DNA of 64,000 bases from assembly GCA_950022655.1 (NCBI GenBank), contig OX465581.1:34877300-34941299 (forward strand), in the 5' to 3' direction. A program made the translations under genes and the position numbers. This DNA comes from Alentia gelatinosa (taxonomy: Eukaryota; Annelida; Polychaeta; Phyllodocida; Polynoidae). Positions 35,756-47,572 of this stretch are shown here, piece by piece. Numbering within the stretch: the stretch's first letter is position 1; every line of letters starts with the position of its first letter. Below the pieces are notes generated by a model that was given only the letters and a program-made list of their open reading frames with translations, was not told the DNA's origin and did not search any database.

Positions 35756-37649
35756 TGCCATCTTTATACGGATCATAACGTCGAAAACGTAACAGATCCT
35801 GTTGGCTTCATCCTAACAGCCTAGCGTGCTCCCAACTCAGTGTGAAGGTAACTTTTAGTAGTAAAACGGACACTGCTTTGTCTAAGGAAAGCATGGGGCT
35901 AGCTGACGTCAACCGACTGTTAACCTCATGTTAGAACTTTGATGGAATACAAGTACATGTATATTGTATTGCTTCAAGCACTATCTGCCCGCAGGTCGCC
36001 ATCTTACATCATAGCCCTGTGGACTCGCCTCCCGCCACTATACACTCAAATCTCGTTAGTTCTAAGCAGCGTGCGATTATACCTACATACAAAAGATACA
36101 TTACTCATTTGGAATGTTGAAATAAACCAATTAATTATCCCCAATACATACAATACCTGAATTTATTCTAATTAAGGATTCCAGAAACTAAATCTAGGTA
36201 AAATCATAAGAGCCTTACTAGAAACAAAACCAGTGGCCAATCTATAAACTGGAAGCTCTCAAAAGCAGAGCTTCGAGTGTTGTTTAGTCAGTGTTAAGTT
36301 AATTAGTGGAAATCCCCCCCCCCCTTTCAGCCCAACCAACTACACACTGAGCCCTGGAGCTCTGCACGTGGACTTCTATGTCCAACGATTCCCAGGGGTC
36401 ATTCAATGGTGTAGGGTAGTAGTGCTTAACAAGTAACTCCAGGTCACACGAAGCTTAGTCCTTAGACAAAGTAGTAAATGCCACAGTAATATGATGTCAG
36501 CTTGTTACCATCTCAGGTAAGGTCGATTTACTTTCAGCACCAACTCTCACTCAAAGAAAACTCCGTCTAACAACCACAAGTATGTGTCTAGTAGCTCCCC
36601 CCCCCCCCCCAACACACACACTCATTATTCCGAGTAATCAGGTATCTTTTACGCAGAGACAACACTACGTCCTAATAAACAACAAATTTCCCCACTGGAC
36701 CGAAAGTGAAGCTGGGTTCCTCAATACGAGACAGAGTTGACCAAACATTTAAAATTAGAGGTCTGAGTATCATGTCTTATAAAAAAAATTTAAAAAAAAT
36801 AAAAAAAGAGAGAAAAAGGTCTATATTTTAGGTGTTGTAGCCTCCTATAGCATGGGCACAAGACTGACCAGTGTTAACTAAACACTGCACCGCTAGGCGC
36901 GCTCAATGGCAACTTGTGTACTAAAATATTCAAGTCTTGGTAACTTTCAGAGGGGTTGAGTTTTCGTTTTTCCCTTTTTAATGAACCTCTCAATTGGGAA
37001 CCAATGCGAACTGCTGCTAATTCTGATTTAAAAAATCTTAGATACTGGTGAGCTCTGTGAGGGGGGAGGGGGAGGAGAGAAGGAAAAATTCTTAAACCTG
37101 ACCATCTTCACATACACTTATATCGTTATTGTGATGAAATTTAGGTACGCCATAAAAAAAAAAGATTAATAAAAACCCAGGATAATTACCCGAAAAGTGG
37201 CATCTCTACATGTCATCTGGCTACTGGACTGGCCCAAAACCCTGAAAACCCAACTAAATCCAGGCTACCTTGTCTGGGATATTTCCAAAAACTTAAACCA
37301 AAATTATAATCCTATTTTAATAAACGCCCACACACATACTGGGAGCACATACAGGCTTCCCATTATCACATAAAAAAATACTATATTGGAGGGCTAGACT
37401 ACAGTCATGATGAATGGATGACGTCACAATTCCAAGTGGTAACAAGCAAGGGAAGCGATGGTTATCTGCATCATGTGTGATACCAGCATTGTGAAGCAGA
37501 CCCGCCCTGTATCGGCAGGTGATGATGAGTACTAACGCTCTCCAGTATCCGACAGAATTAACACCTGCTCTTTGAGGCTAAGATGTTAATGAATATGACA
37601 ATTTAAGGCCCGCCTACTCTACCGATATATATATACCCAGATGCCACTG

Positions 37650-37744
37650 AGGTCTAGGGAAAAAATAAATTACCCGGAAAGTATCTGAATCCTGATCAAA
37701 TCCATTACATATCTCTAACATAACCAAGATTTAGTACACTATAG
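37650..37744 (+). repeat. Family C dispersed repeat, copy 1
   Basis: The blocks GTCTAGGGAAAAAA, ACCCGGAAAGTATC, ATCTCTAACATAACCAAGAT and TTAGTACACTA recur in order at 47487-47572. Confidence 0.45.
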
Positions 37745-38230
37745 GCCAGGAAGGCATGTAAGGGACTATGGTGAGATCCGGATTCAAATAGATTTTCCCC
37801 TAAAAAATCATAAGTGGGAAACACACTGTACGATTTCGTTGCCACCGATTAACTCCCTTAATCGTAAGCTAGTCTCAGGCAAATTTGCGCAGGGCGCCGA
37901 CCATCACGGCTGGATTTATGGCTGGGGGTGTTGGTAATTTGTGGGAGTTAATCGGGAGTAGTTCTGTCCACACTAAACGACTGACTTACGATTTTCTCAG
38001 AGATTTGAGGCCACCTAAATGGTTGCATAGCCTAAAGTAACACCCGGAAAAAACCGGTAAACTGACATATCTGATAGATTTAAACATCAATCTGACTGAA
38101 ACTCAATCCTAAATATAAGCATTAAAAGTCTGCAGAGTGTCTCGGCCACTAGATTCCCTATTTTGTGTGATTTCACACTCCCCATAATGGCCTTGCTGCC
38201 ATGTTCATCGATGGGTGACTCCCTCACAAA

Positions 38231-38652
38231 CAGGGATGTCCGTTGGGTACAGGAATGGGGCTGAGGGTCTGTGGGGAGGTTTAAACCACTGCTTTGTTGG
38301 CGCGAAAAAGGCTGAATTACAATTACAGGGATGGAAGTCGCTACTGACGAAAAATCGGAAATTCAAAACCCTTGAAATAAGCATTTATAAAACTATTTCG
38401 AAACATAAAGGCCATAAATTTCTCTTCATTATACAGTTTCTTTGAAGAGAGATAAATCTGAAACTAAAGTAACGCCACTCTCTTATTGTGGTGCTGTCGG
38501 TGTGTTGGGAATCTTGGAATTCCGTCATTTGTTGGCAAACTTGCACCCCTGATATTACCTTTGTCTTACATGAGGAAAACAAAGTTTATACATTGTATAC
38601 TAAAAATGAAAAAGTGGAGTTCCATGGAAAAAATGGAAAGCTACCATCTCTG
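38231..38652 (+). mobile_element. Family A MITE, copy 9, carrying a nested family B copy
   Basis: It starts CAGGGATGTCCGTTGGG and ends GCTACCATCTCTG, with both termini intact. About 90 bp of the left interior is deleted, and family B (38326-38551) is inserted between GAATTACAATTA and TTACCTTTGTCTTACATGAG. Confidence 0.68.
38326..38551 (+). mobile_element. Family B MITE, copy 2, nested in family A
   Basis: It starts CAGGGATGGAAGTCG and ends TTGCACCCCTG. The flanks ACAATTAC and GATATTAC share their last five bases. The internal blocks match the copy at 23725. It is younger than the A copy it interrupts. Confidence 0.65.
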
Positions 38653-39568
38653 AACAATTATCTTTCTAAGCATTGGCCAGCTTCATGCCACCGTAATCTA
38701 ACGAAACACTAATCATTCACATAATTTCAAACTTTAATATTTTACATTGGCAACCACAGAAAATAAATTTCTGGTTAATCTTACTGAACTAGAAAAAATT
38801 TAAAGAAAATCACAAAGAGCAAATTCCCTAAACCACAGCTGGCACTCGGTGTGAATAGATAATTACTTGAGGTACTTACTCAAGTACTGAAGGGGAATTT
38901 AGGGTCGAATGAGCCTAGGGCACTACCTTTGTGCCCCAGGATAACAAGAATTGGTTAAATATCCAAAATCAAGGCAGTATTCAACTCTCCTGTTTGGTGT
39001 CAGAAGAATCCCACTACATGATTATCTAATAGGGGCAATGTAGTAGTACTATGATAGAACCACCACGGAAATAAATCAGAGACCCTACTCAGAGAACCTA
39101 ACGCCTTCTACAACGATGATTACAACTTTAATACGACATGAAATATGGCTGGTGTCTATTTTTGATCTGTCACGATCAGCTAGGGTAACCAAAACATATC
39201 TGATTAAGATATCATTATTTTGTTCACATGACGTGATAGAAAGAAAGGAGAAGAATAGAACACACAAACACAACTAACGAAGCATACGTATCGTAGAACA
39301 AATACAGCGTTGACAAATAACTCAGACTGAAGAAAATAAAAATAAAAGACAGAAAAGAGAGCAATACCATATAGCATTACAACAGAAAATGATACACCGG
39401 TCACAACCATCCTACTACATAATACTCTGAATATTACCGACATCAGTATCATTTAGCCAGGATCTCAACAAAGAAGAAAGGGAGATGGGGCAATTCACAA
39501 TGACATAGAAGCAAGGAAGCTGCAAGACATGCTGCATCAAGACATGACAACAATATGGGGACACTCAC

Positions 39569-39588
39569 CATTGTGTGTAGCCAGTTTA
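39569..39588 (-). CDS. KMT2E: Exon 12: 20-nt microexon encoding (V)NWLHTM
   Basis: A 20-nt exon is inferred from a strong acceptor, preceded by a very pure C/T tract of more than 60 nt and ending CCGGCCAG, and a consensus donor ATG|GTGAGT. Its phase fits exactly. The G left by exon 11 plus TA gives Val, then NWLHTM ends in phase 0, as exon 13 needs. The purine-rich stretch at 39594-39675 on the plus strand is its polypyrimidine tract. No homology can be claimed for seven residues, so the call rests on splice signals and phase. Without it, exon 11 cannot join exon 13 in frame. Confidence 0.65.
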
Positions 39589-41293
39589 CTGGCCGGAGGA
39601 GGAGGAGGGGGGAGGGGGAGGGGGGTGGAGGAGGATTTCCGGAGGGGGGTGGTGGGGGAGGGGGAGAAGAGGGGCCACCCAATACGCCAGTCGTCAGTCT
39701 TCGCCGTTCTGAAGTAGTGAAAAAAACCACACACACACCGTCACACATGTCAACAAACAGCACAACTTGAGGGTGGTGCTGGGCGATAATCCGTTATACT
39801 ATAGCCTTCTCTCCTGGTCATGGCACCACTTGCCACTAGATTCCCCGTTGTTTATGGCACGGAGTGGGGGACACCGGGGCATAGAACCTAAGACATGTGT
39901 AACTAACCCCTAGTGCTGATTTGTACAACTCAAGTCACGCACGTCCAATCCTCGAAAAACATCAAAGTTTGGATACAATTGTGTATCCAAGGGTTTCTTT
40001 TATAACAAACGCCGCTTTATATTTGCACCGATTTTAAAACTGGCGTATTTCCGATTAATTGACTGTTGAACTTGAGATATATGAACTAAGAGGATCATGT
40101 AGGTCACCAGATAGTGTCATGAACATTCTTCTAGTGGATATATCGTTTTGGATGTTGATGTTACAGATAGCAGTAATCAAAAGGCCGGTTAGAGTGTGAT
40201 ATGACTGTCTTATCTATGAAAAGTTGAGTAGAACTGTAAACTGAATATAACATGATAAAGGACACAAAAATAGACATAATTTTTTTTACAGTGTTTGCCC
40301 GATTACGATCTAGAAATTCCTGCCCCCCCCCCCCCCCCTTCAGTTGAAAGATGCTGATCGTCTCTCAGATGACCTCCAAGGGGGAACATTCAGTGTACAT
40401 GGCACATCAAAATTGGCTCAACTTGCAGACTGAGGTTTTATAGCAGTGGTTATGGGAGAGGAGGTGGGAAGCCTGGCTGAAGAAGAGATGGTGGTGGGTG
40501 GGTGGATGTAGAAAGAGAGGGTGGAGGGGAGTTTGGCATCTTCTCTGGGTTCTGTGTATAATTTTCATATAAATAAGCTTCTCACTGTGGCTACCCCCGG
40601 CTGTGACTGGGCGCGGGCCCACCCCCGGCTGCCGCCCCCGGCCGCCTGCCAGCTTGTGCCGTGAGAACGCCGCACTCGTGGGGCCAGCCAAGTGTCGACG
40701 ACGCCGGCGAAATGTGTCCCCTTCTCGCTAGGTGGAGCCAAAGTCAAGACCGGCGGGAACTTGGTTCACGTCTCCAACACGTGTACCTACTGGTTAGTGG
40801 GGCTATAGAATGAACCGCGGCCAGTAGGGGTGGCCAGTGTCCCCTCTAGTTACTCGTGATATAATCTCCACTGGAAAAAGTGATGTGTCATTGGAGAGGC
40901 TTATGAAATAACCGCAATATCTCAGCGTATTTCAAATTGGATAAGAGTAAAAGGTCTCACACACACTTCTCATTTTGTTGATTCAGTGGACAATAACAAT
41001 TATCATAACCGCCTGTGATCTTAATGTATTCTGAACGTAAAGAGATAATAATCTGGAAAATATTTTAAGATTCTCGCATCAGGAAACTATTAAAGTTTGG
41101 TTAACCGAGGGCTAATTTGCATGCGTATGAGGTTATGCTATTCTTTGAGCAAAGAAGAAAGTCAGTATGTAACCACAGTATTTAACATGGTGACCTCCTT
41201 GCACTACCCCAACCCACTCGGTTCATAACCACAACATAATTGACCACGACATAATTGACCCCTTCCCATCTAATCCCACTCCTTCATAAACTA

Positions 41294-41553
41294 CAAGGAT
41301 GTCAGTTGGGTTTATGAAAAAAGGATTGAAGAAATATTTGTCATGTGAAATTTACTGCCTCAGAAATACTGAGAAAATATGGAAAACACATCCTGATTTT
41401 CCATGGAACGAGGCCGAGGTGTGTGGGCAGGTTTGAACCACTATTCATTGATGTAAATAAGACCCTATTCAATCTCTCTTTATTTTACACAAGAATTTTA
41501 TAACTGGAAATGAAGGGGGGTTCTGTTGGAAAAGAGGAAAACTGCCATCTCTG
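41294..41553 (+). mobile_element. Family A MITE, copy 10
   Basis: It starts CAAGGATGTCAGTTGGG and ends AACTGCCATCTCTG. It is complete, with all core blocks present. Confidence 0.72.
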
Positions 41554-42503
41554 AATGTTGGACTTCGTTGTGCTCAGAGTGTAAGGACTACCTGTAAAAT
41601 TATCCCTCGTGCTGAGGCGTTAGGAAGGTGGTCAGAGAGACTAGGAGAGGAGTGGGGAAGGAGGGAGGGAGGGATGGAGGGAGGGGGGGGGGGGGGGGGG
41701 TGAGGGGGTGAGGTGGGGTCGGACTGCGGCAGGTATGACCCACAGCAGAGGGCGTTTCTCAACTCACACAAACGTTGCATCTCGTAATCACTGTTTCACG
41801 TTTCCTCTCACTACTTCTATCAAGACTTTTCCTGTTTCCCCCCCCCCCCCCCCCCATCTTCTAACTGATAATAAACGCAAGCGGAAGACATGGGCGTGTT
41901 CCAAGCATTGAGAAGTCTGCTCCACGTACGTAGGCGAAGTCAAACATTGACAACTGGAGTAAACAGACCAGCAGAAGGGTGATGGACAGTTTGGAGTGAT
42001 CATGTGGGAACTTCACAACACTGAGACGTCGCGCGTGTGTGCGTGAGTAGGCGGCAGGGCCAGGCACTGCCTTGTCACGGTGACTGTAGGACGGCGTACA
42101 CGTCTGCCCATAACCCTAAATCCTAATCACTCCAGGCCACACAATAACTTTAAAAATAACCCAACATATCCTTCTCTACTTTGGGCCTGGTGATGTCTTT
42201 TTTTGTTATGCCTAATAAGCCTTTTCCGGTGAAACTTGGACTATTCGCCACTAAAGTATTTCTATACACTCCCAGAAACTCCATATCAAAGGGTTTCTCA
42301 ACACTATGTCAATTATTTAGTGTACCATGGCTTTACTATTTGTTGGTAACATACCAAACCAGGGGAATCACCAAAGCGGTGACACTGTGATGTCACACCT
42401 TGTAGTACCCCATGGTTACAATGGAATGGAACATTCCTTCAATCAAGGTAGCATCACAGTGGGTAGCCCTTCAAAGCCACATCATCTAATCACACAATTA
42501 ATT

Positions 42504-42756
42504 CAGGGATGTCATTTGGGAGTTGGAACGATGTTCCATGTGAGATTTACTGCTTCAGGGAGACGGAGAAAAAAACATAAGTGTTGGGCAGAGGGTGGTT
42601 CTGAGGATCTATGGGAAGATTCAAACCACTGTTTTATAAATTTATTGCCGTGAATCAGGCTCAATCCAATATCATTTTTCTACACAAGTAAATGAAATTT
42701 ATATAATGAAAATTCAAAGGTGGCTTTCCATGGAGAAATGAAAAGCTGAATCTCTG
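42504..42756 (+). mobile_element. Family A MITE, copy 11
   Basis: It starts CAGGGATGTCATTTGGG and ends AGCTGAATCTCTG. A 12-bp duplication of GAATAATGGTCT immediately follows the element. Confidence 0.68.
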
Positions 42757-43042
42757 AATAATGGTCTGAATAATGGTCTAATGGACGACGTCTAGATAGC
42801 GATCAAACACACTGCAATCATTAGGCTCTTTGAGCAGTCACTGCCTCATTCTACAGTGTCCTCATCTGTTAAGACAGGCTCTGAATCCCCTATTTTACGG
42901 GGTAGGGGTGGGGAGGCGGGTTCGCGCGTGGGCTAGTTAGTCCACCCTTTGGTTGGATAACTTTGCTTGTTATGAGTAAATGGTCATAGGAAGGAAAGTA
43001 TGAGACCATAGAGGGTAGAACTAAAGCTTTAATTCCGAAGTT

Positions 43043-43311
43043 CGGGATGTCAGTTGGCATTAGATGAAAAACTGGAAATATATTTTATGTGGAAATTGCT
43101 GCCTTAGAGGGGATGAAAAACCTCGGAAATACATTGATCAGTGTCGGCATGGAATAAGACTGAATTTCTGTGAGGAGGTTCAAAACACTATTTGATTGGT
43201 GTAAATGAGGCTAAATCAATATCGTTTTTGTTTTATACAAGGACAAATAATTATAGATACTGAAAATAAAAAGATAGATTTCAATGGAAAAGTGGGAAAC
43301 TGCCACCTCTG
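43043..43311 (+). mobile_element. Family A MITE, copy 12
   Basis: It starts CGGGATGTCAGTTGGC and ends AACTGCCACCTCTG. It is full length and moderately diverged. Confidence 0.7.
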
Positions 43312-44022
43312 AATTATACTCTTTGGTGATGGAAAGGCAACCGAGAACGGGGTAGAGAAAGGGCGGTGTGGCGGAAGGGATTTGGGAAGGGTGGGGGTTA
43401 GGAGAGTAGAGGGCCGATACATGGTTGGGGCTTTACCCACATAGTTTGTGGTCAACCGCTCTGGCTTGGTAACGTGGTGAGTGGGATCAAAAACTAAGGA
43501 GTGCCCACACCATGTGCAAGTAAAGAACCTGGGGCCACGTATTCTTTACCTTAATTCGCCAGTTTGAAAGAATCAAAGGCTGAGGTGCACCCACTATTAT
43601 GTAATGGACTTACGACGACTTTCAATTTCTAAACGAAAGGTCAACATATTAAAGTTGAGGTGACCAATATAATGTGAACCCGAGTGCCCTACACTGGATT
43701 ACTGACTCAGACATAAACATACAGCTTCATTAATCCTTGCGTGGGTGAAGAAGAATAAGATATTTAATCTTTAGTTCAAAGTCCAGTGACTAACGCTATA
43801 AATACCCCAGTTGACGGAACTTCTTCACAGACATACACCTGAGAAATCCACTGAATATATACCTGGAGGCAGATTTTATTTTTCTTACTCGGGAAGTTCG
43901 CATACAAAATTTGTCATGGTTTGCCACTTGCCCAATATACACAGGTCATTAGAGATATCATAAAACTGATTGACTTTGTTCTCGGGCGGTAAACTGTGTA
44001 TGTGTGGTATAAGAGAACGTAC

Positions 44023-44196
44023 CCTTGGTCCGGTCGTCTTCCTCCGGGTCCTCCTCGGCCGCCTCGACGCCGAACTCGCGGCGCAGTCTCTCGGTGAGAC
44101 TGAGGGTCTGTTCGCGCACCCTCTCGACGGACGTGGCCGCCGTGCTCCAGCGGGAGTCGGGCTCGTCGTCTTCCCGGCCGCCCGCACCCGAACCGC
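44023..44196 (-). CDS. KMT2E: Exon 11: SVERVREQ...LTERLRREFG block (residues ~1406-1463)
   Basis: This is a 174-nt exon with acceptor CTTGTTGCAG and donor GTACGT. Two bases complete a Gly codon and one G is left over. It encodes GGSGAGGREDDEPDSRW, then TSVERVREQTLSLTERLRRE followed by FGVEAAEEDPEEDD. The central SVERVREQ...LRREFG segment is predicted helical and I recognise it as a C-terminal conserved block of the family. It is followed by an acidic end. It is isolated in AT-rich intron DNA and is itself GC-rich, as expected of a conserved exon. Confidence 0.86.
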
Positions 44197-44392
44197 CTGC
44201 AACAAGAGAACTACAGTTAAAAACAGTCACCCACTTCAATATACGCCTTCAATAAACTGGTCATGCATTGAAACCAGTCGACATTTGTCTCAACTGAGCA
44301 ACTGGCCAGTCTAAATAAAATTCCTAAAAAAAAAAATATAATCAACATATGAACATTTTTTTGTATGTTACTGTAGTTTTCAAATGATAAAT

Positions 44393-44688
44393 CAGGGAGG
44401 TCTGTTGGGGTCAGGGAAAAAATGTGGATATATTTCTATTCGTGAATTTACAGCATCAGAGAGGCTAATATAACATGGAAAAAACACATGGTTATTGGCC
44501 ATGGAGTAGAGCTGTTGTGCGTGGGAAGGTTCAAACGCCTAATTTGATTGGTGCGAATGAGGCCCAATTTACCATCTTTGTTTTATATAAGGAAACAAAA
44601 TTCATCTTTGTTTAAAACAAAAACAATAATTCTATTAACCGGGAATGGAAACAACGATTTCCATTGAAAAGTGGGAAAACTGCCATCC
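44393..44688 (+). mobile_element. Family A MITE, copy 13
   Basis: It starts CAGGGAGGTCTGTTGGGG and ends AACTGCCATCCAT. A small internal duplication around AAAACAAAATTCATCTTTG lengthens it to about 296 bp. It begins about 200 bp upstream of exon 11 on the gene strand. Confidence 0.68.
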
Positions 44689-46653
44689 ATAGTTACAAAA
44701 TAAAATATCAATATCGACTTTTGAATAACATGCCATTGACTTTCTTATATACCGAGCTACTGGCATGTCCAGGAGGAGTGGTGATCACTTACAGTAATTA
44801 GATATTGGTATATTTTTGCAGAATAGTAGGGATCGAGTTGTGGGCTTCTGTGGATTACTCAAAGTAGATTGGATGTGAATTGGGAGTTGGTGAGGAGGTG
44901 GGGGGGGGGGGGGGGGGGGTTGGAAACGAGAGTTTATAATTTCCCCATCATGATAACCTGATACAAGTTTTATAACACTACTGAAAGGTCTTGCATTATT
45001 CTTCCCGTCATTCATCTTTCTCGTCTTTTATCGATCTTTCAATATGCTTTAAACGAAAACACCAGTCCCGTTTATAAGAACGTGGTTCCGCAACACACCT
45101 TAGTTTCAATAAAAAAGAAAGAAGATACAATGTTTTTGAAATGCAAAATAAATGAAATCATAGATGACATCATGAACAGAGTAAAGCGCCAGACAGTGCT
45201 GACAGAGCGCAGAGGTAGGGAATTCACCGGGAACATTCACGTTCCACGCTTCTATATACCCCTAGACCTCTTTTGTCAATTTATCACGATAACATTTATC
45301 ATGTCTAAAAGAATTGGTAATGTTTTCCTTTCTTAAAGGATAAATTTGAAATTATCTTATATATCAAGGCTGTGGGGATCACGGAAAGTCAGGTGAGTGA
45401 TCTTTTTTCAAATCAAATCATCCATATTGTATAATAGCAGGCATAACTTCGTGTCTGGAGTGCTATTATGATTTCAAAACGTAACGCTGGTGCTCATCTT
45501 AAGTACCCCTTGTTATAATCCCATCAAATCATAACTATAATCCTTTGAATTACCTTGATTGGCACTCTCAATTAATACATATAGCATGAACATAGCTTTC
45601 AGCTGAAAAACAGTAAATGGGACAATACCACTCACCAATACTTCGTATATAATTAAAAGTCATTGGGATAACTATCTGCCAATTAGGGAACTTCTCAGAC
45701 TTGTTTAGATAAATGGTACCTAGTCAACATGGTTACACCAACGTTTAGGAGAATGCGCTTAGTAATTAGGCTATCAATTAAGATTTATCTAACTACCAGC
45801 TTCACTGTATATGACCTAAAACGTCAAATAACTAATGTTTTGCGATATATAGACTGTTTTACTAGATCAATGACAGATGCGATGAACACAATTTTACAAA
45901 GAAAACCTTAGGGCCTTTTTCTGGATATATCATTCCAGGAAAAGAATTATTCTAACAATTTTGAAAATAAAATTTCTATCCACAGACCAATACCTTATGG
46001 GTGTGATATATATTATTCATTAGCATACCATGTTTGAAAGTGAATTTGAACAGGCACGATTGTCGGTATATAATAAAGACGTATTAAAAACAAAGGCATA
46101 CGTAATTAACCTGGTGATAATTACTTATAATTGATTCTAGTTCTCTTTACAACGACGGTGCGGCCACAAGCACCTCATTAAGTATTCAAAGCATAGATGG
46201 CTACAAGTGAAAACGCGGGGTGGGCGGGGGCAGGGAGTAGTTCCGGGGACTTGGTTACATCAGGTATTGGTGTGTCCCGCTGACACAGAAGATAAGCTCG
46301 TTTACCATCACAGCTCCCTGCTCATGACACTGCCGCTTCCGGGTAACATTTCCCCCAAGTCCAAACTAATTTGACTTGAACCCTCTAACGGCACCACACC
46401 TTTCCCGGAGCGGTAACTGTACCGCAGCGCCCCCAGCACTTAACACATATCCTACGACAGGCAGCCTTACAAATTTTGACGTTTTTATAGGTATTTATAA
46501 TCGAATCTCAGCGTCAATACAGTTACATTCAATTTTAAAGTAGCATATTTTGAAACATCATATAACACAACATATACCCCCAAAATATCATCAAAACTCC
46601 AACCAGTATCTGACAAAATTATCTATCAAACCATTTATTGGAAACCACTGAAA

Positions 46654-46705
46654 AAATGCCTTAAAGTATTAACATGCCGCTGCACGGCAGTGCCTTAAGG
46701 CATTT
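46654..46705. repeat. Hairpin with 11-bp perfect stem
   Basis: AAATGCCTTAA (46654-46664) is the reverse complement of TTAAGGCATTT (46695-46705). Inside lies a second small stem, GCCG/CGGC, around CTGCA. Confidence 0.7.
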
Positions 46706-47486
46706 ACCTGCTGTTACAGGGTTAAGAGTTGGAATTTACTGAGTTCCACCATCCCATAATTAGATACGCATAGTATATTATCATATTTGACTGACCTTTT
46801 AGTAAAATCTTTATATTTTGGGACATTGAACATAATTTTGTGATAGAGATAAAAAAAAAAATACACGAACATTTCAATATTGACCCCATGACAACACTTG
46901 AAAGTTCAAATAGAATACTTTCAGTTCCAGGGTCGTCCAGAATATCCCCAAAAGAAAAAAGAAAAACCCTTATTGCATCCACAACTGACTGGATTGAGAT
47001 TATTGCATGGACCTCAAGGCTAAATTCCTAAGGACCCTGTTCCAAAAACATATGGCAAAATCTCTGAGGCTCTGGCGTCACAGATCCCAGACATATTGTT
47101 ATTGTGGGGGGACAACTTGAAACTCTGCAGTTATCTAGAATCAGTCTATTACCAATAAACTTGCGACGCATTCATGACATGTATATCAGATGTTGGTTGA
47201 AATTCCATACAAATCAGTGATCACCTAAATATGTTGATGACAGTCATCAGAAGGTGGTCCCAACTCTCCAGTAGAAACTGAAAGTTACATTTGCAATCAC
47301 TGACCGAAGTCCAGATTGGCCAAGCCTTTCCGCCACCCTGATTGGACAGCCCGCGATGAAGTGGGTGGGCGTGGGGTTGGAGGAAGGGGTGCAAGTGGCA
47401 CAGGGTGGGGGACACACGTCTTGCAGACAGGTCATCTATTATAGAGGTTTTTCTGTCTGGCTTTCTGCAACATACAGTGATGCTAG

Positions 47487-47572
47487 GGGTGTCTAGAAAA
47501 AAACCCAGGAAACTTTCAGAATTTCCTCTTTTTATCTCTTACATGACCAAGACTTGGTACACTAGCAATACC
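47487..47572 (+). repeat. Family C dispersed repeat, copy 2
   Basis: It contains GTCTAGAAAAAAACCC, AGGAAACTTTCAGAA and TCTCTTACATGACCAAGACT plus TGGTACACTA. It is diverged from copy 1 but keeps the same order. Confidence 0.45.

Larger units (their letters stand above)
32838..39568 (-). other. 6.7-kb intron between exons 12 and 13
   Basis: It contains a GC-richer, possibly regulatory block (34170-34760), a dispersed GTTTGTTT/TTTAAC repeat (34868-34930), a truncated family A copy (35346-35470), a tRNA-SINE head (35675-35755), family C (37650-37744), a family A copy with a nested family B (38231-38652) and a two-copy 35-bp tandem repeat (33064-33121). A further small exon cannot be excluded but is not needed by phase. 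Confidence 0.45.
39589..44022 (-). other. 4.4-kb intron between exons 11 and 12
   Basis: It contains family A copies at 41294, 42504 and 43043, a GC-richer block at 40570-40790, a C run (40323-40338), a G run (41683-41700) and a C run (41838-41855). The purine-rich stretch at 39594-39675 is the polypyrimidine tract of the microexon acceptor on the gene strand. Confidence 0.5.
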
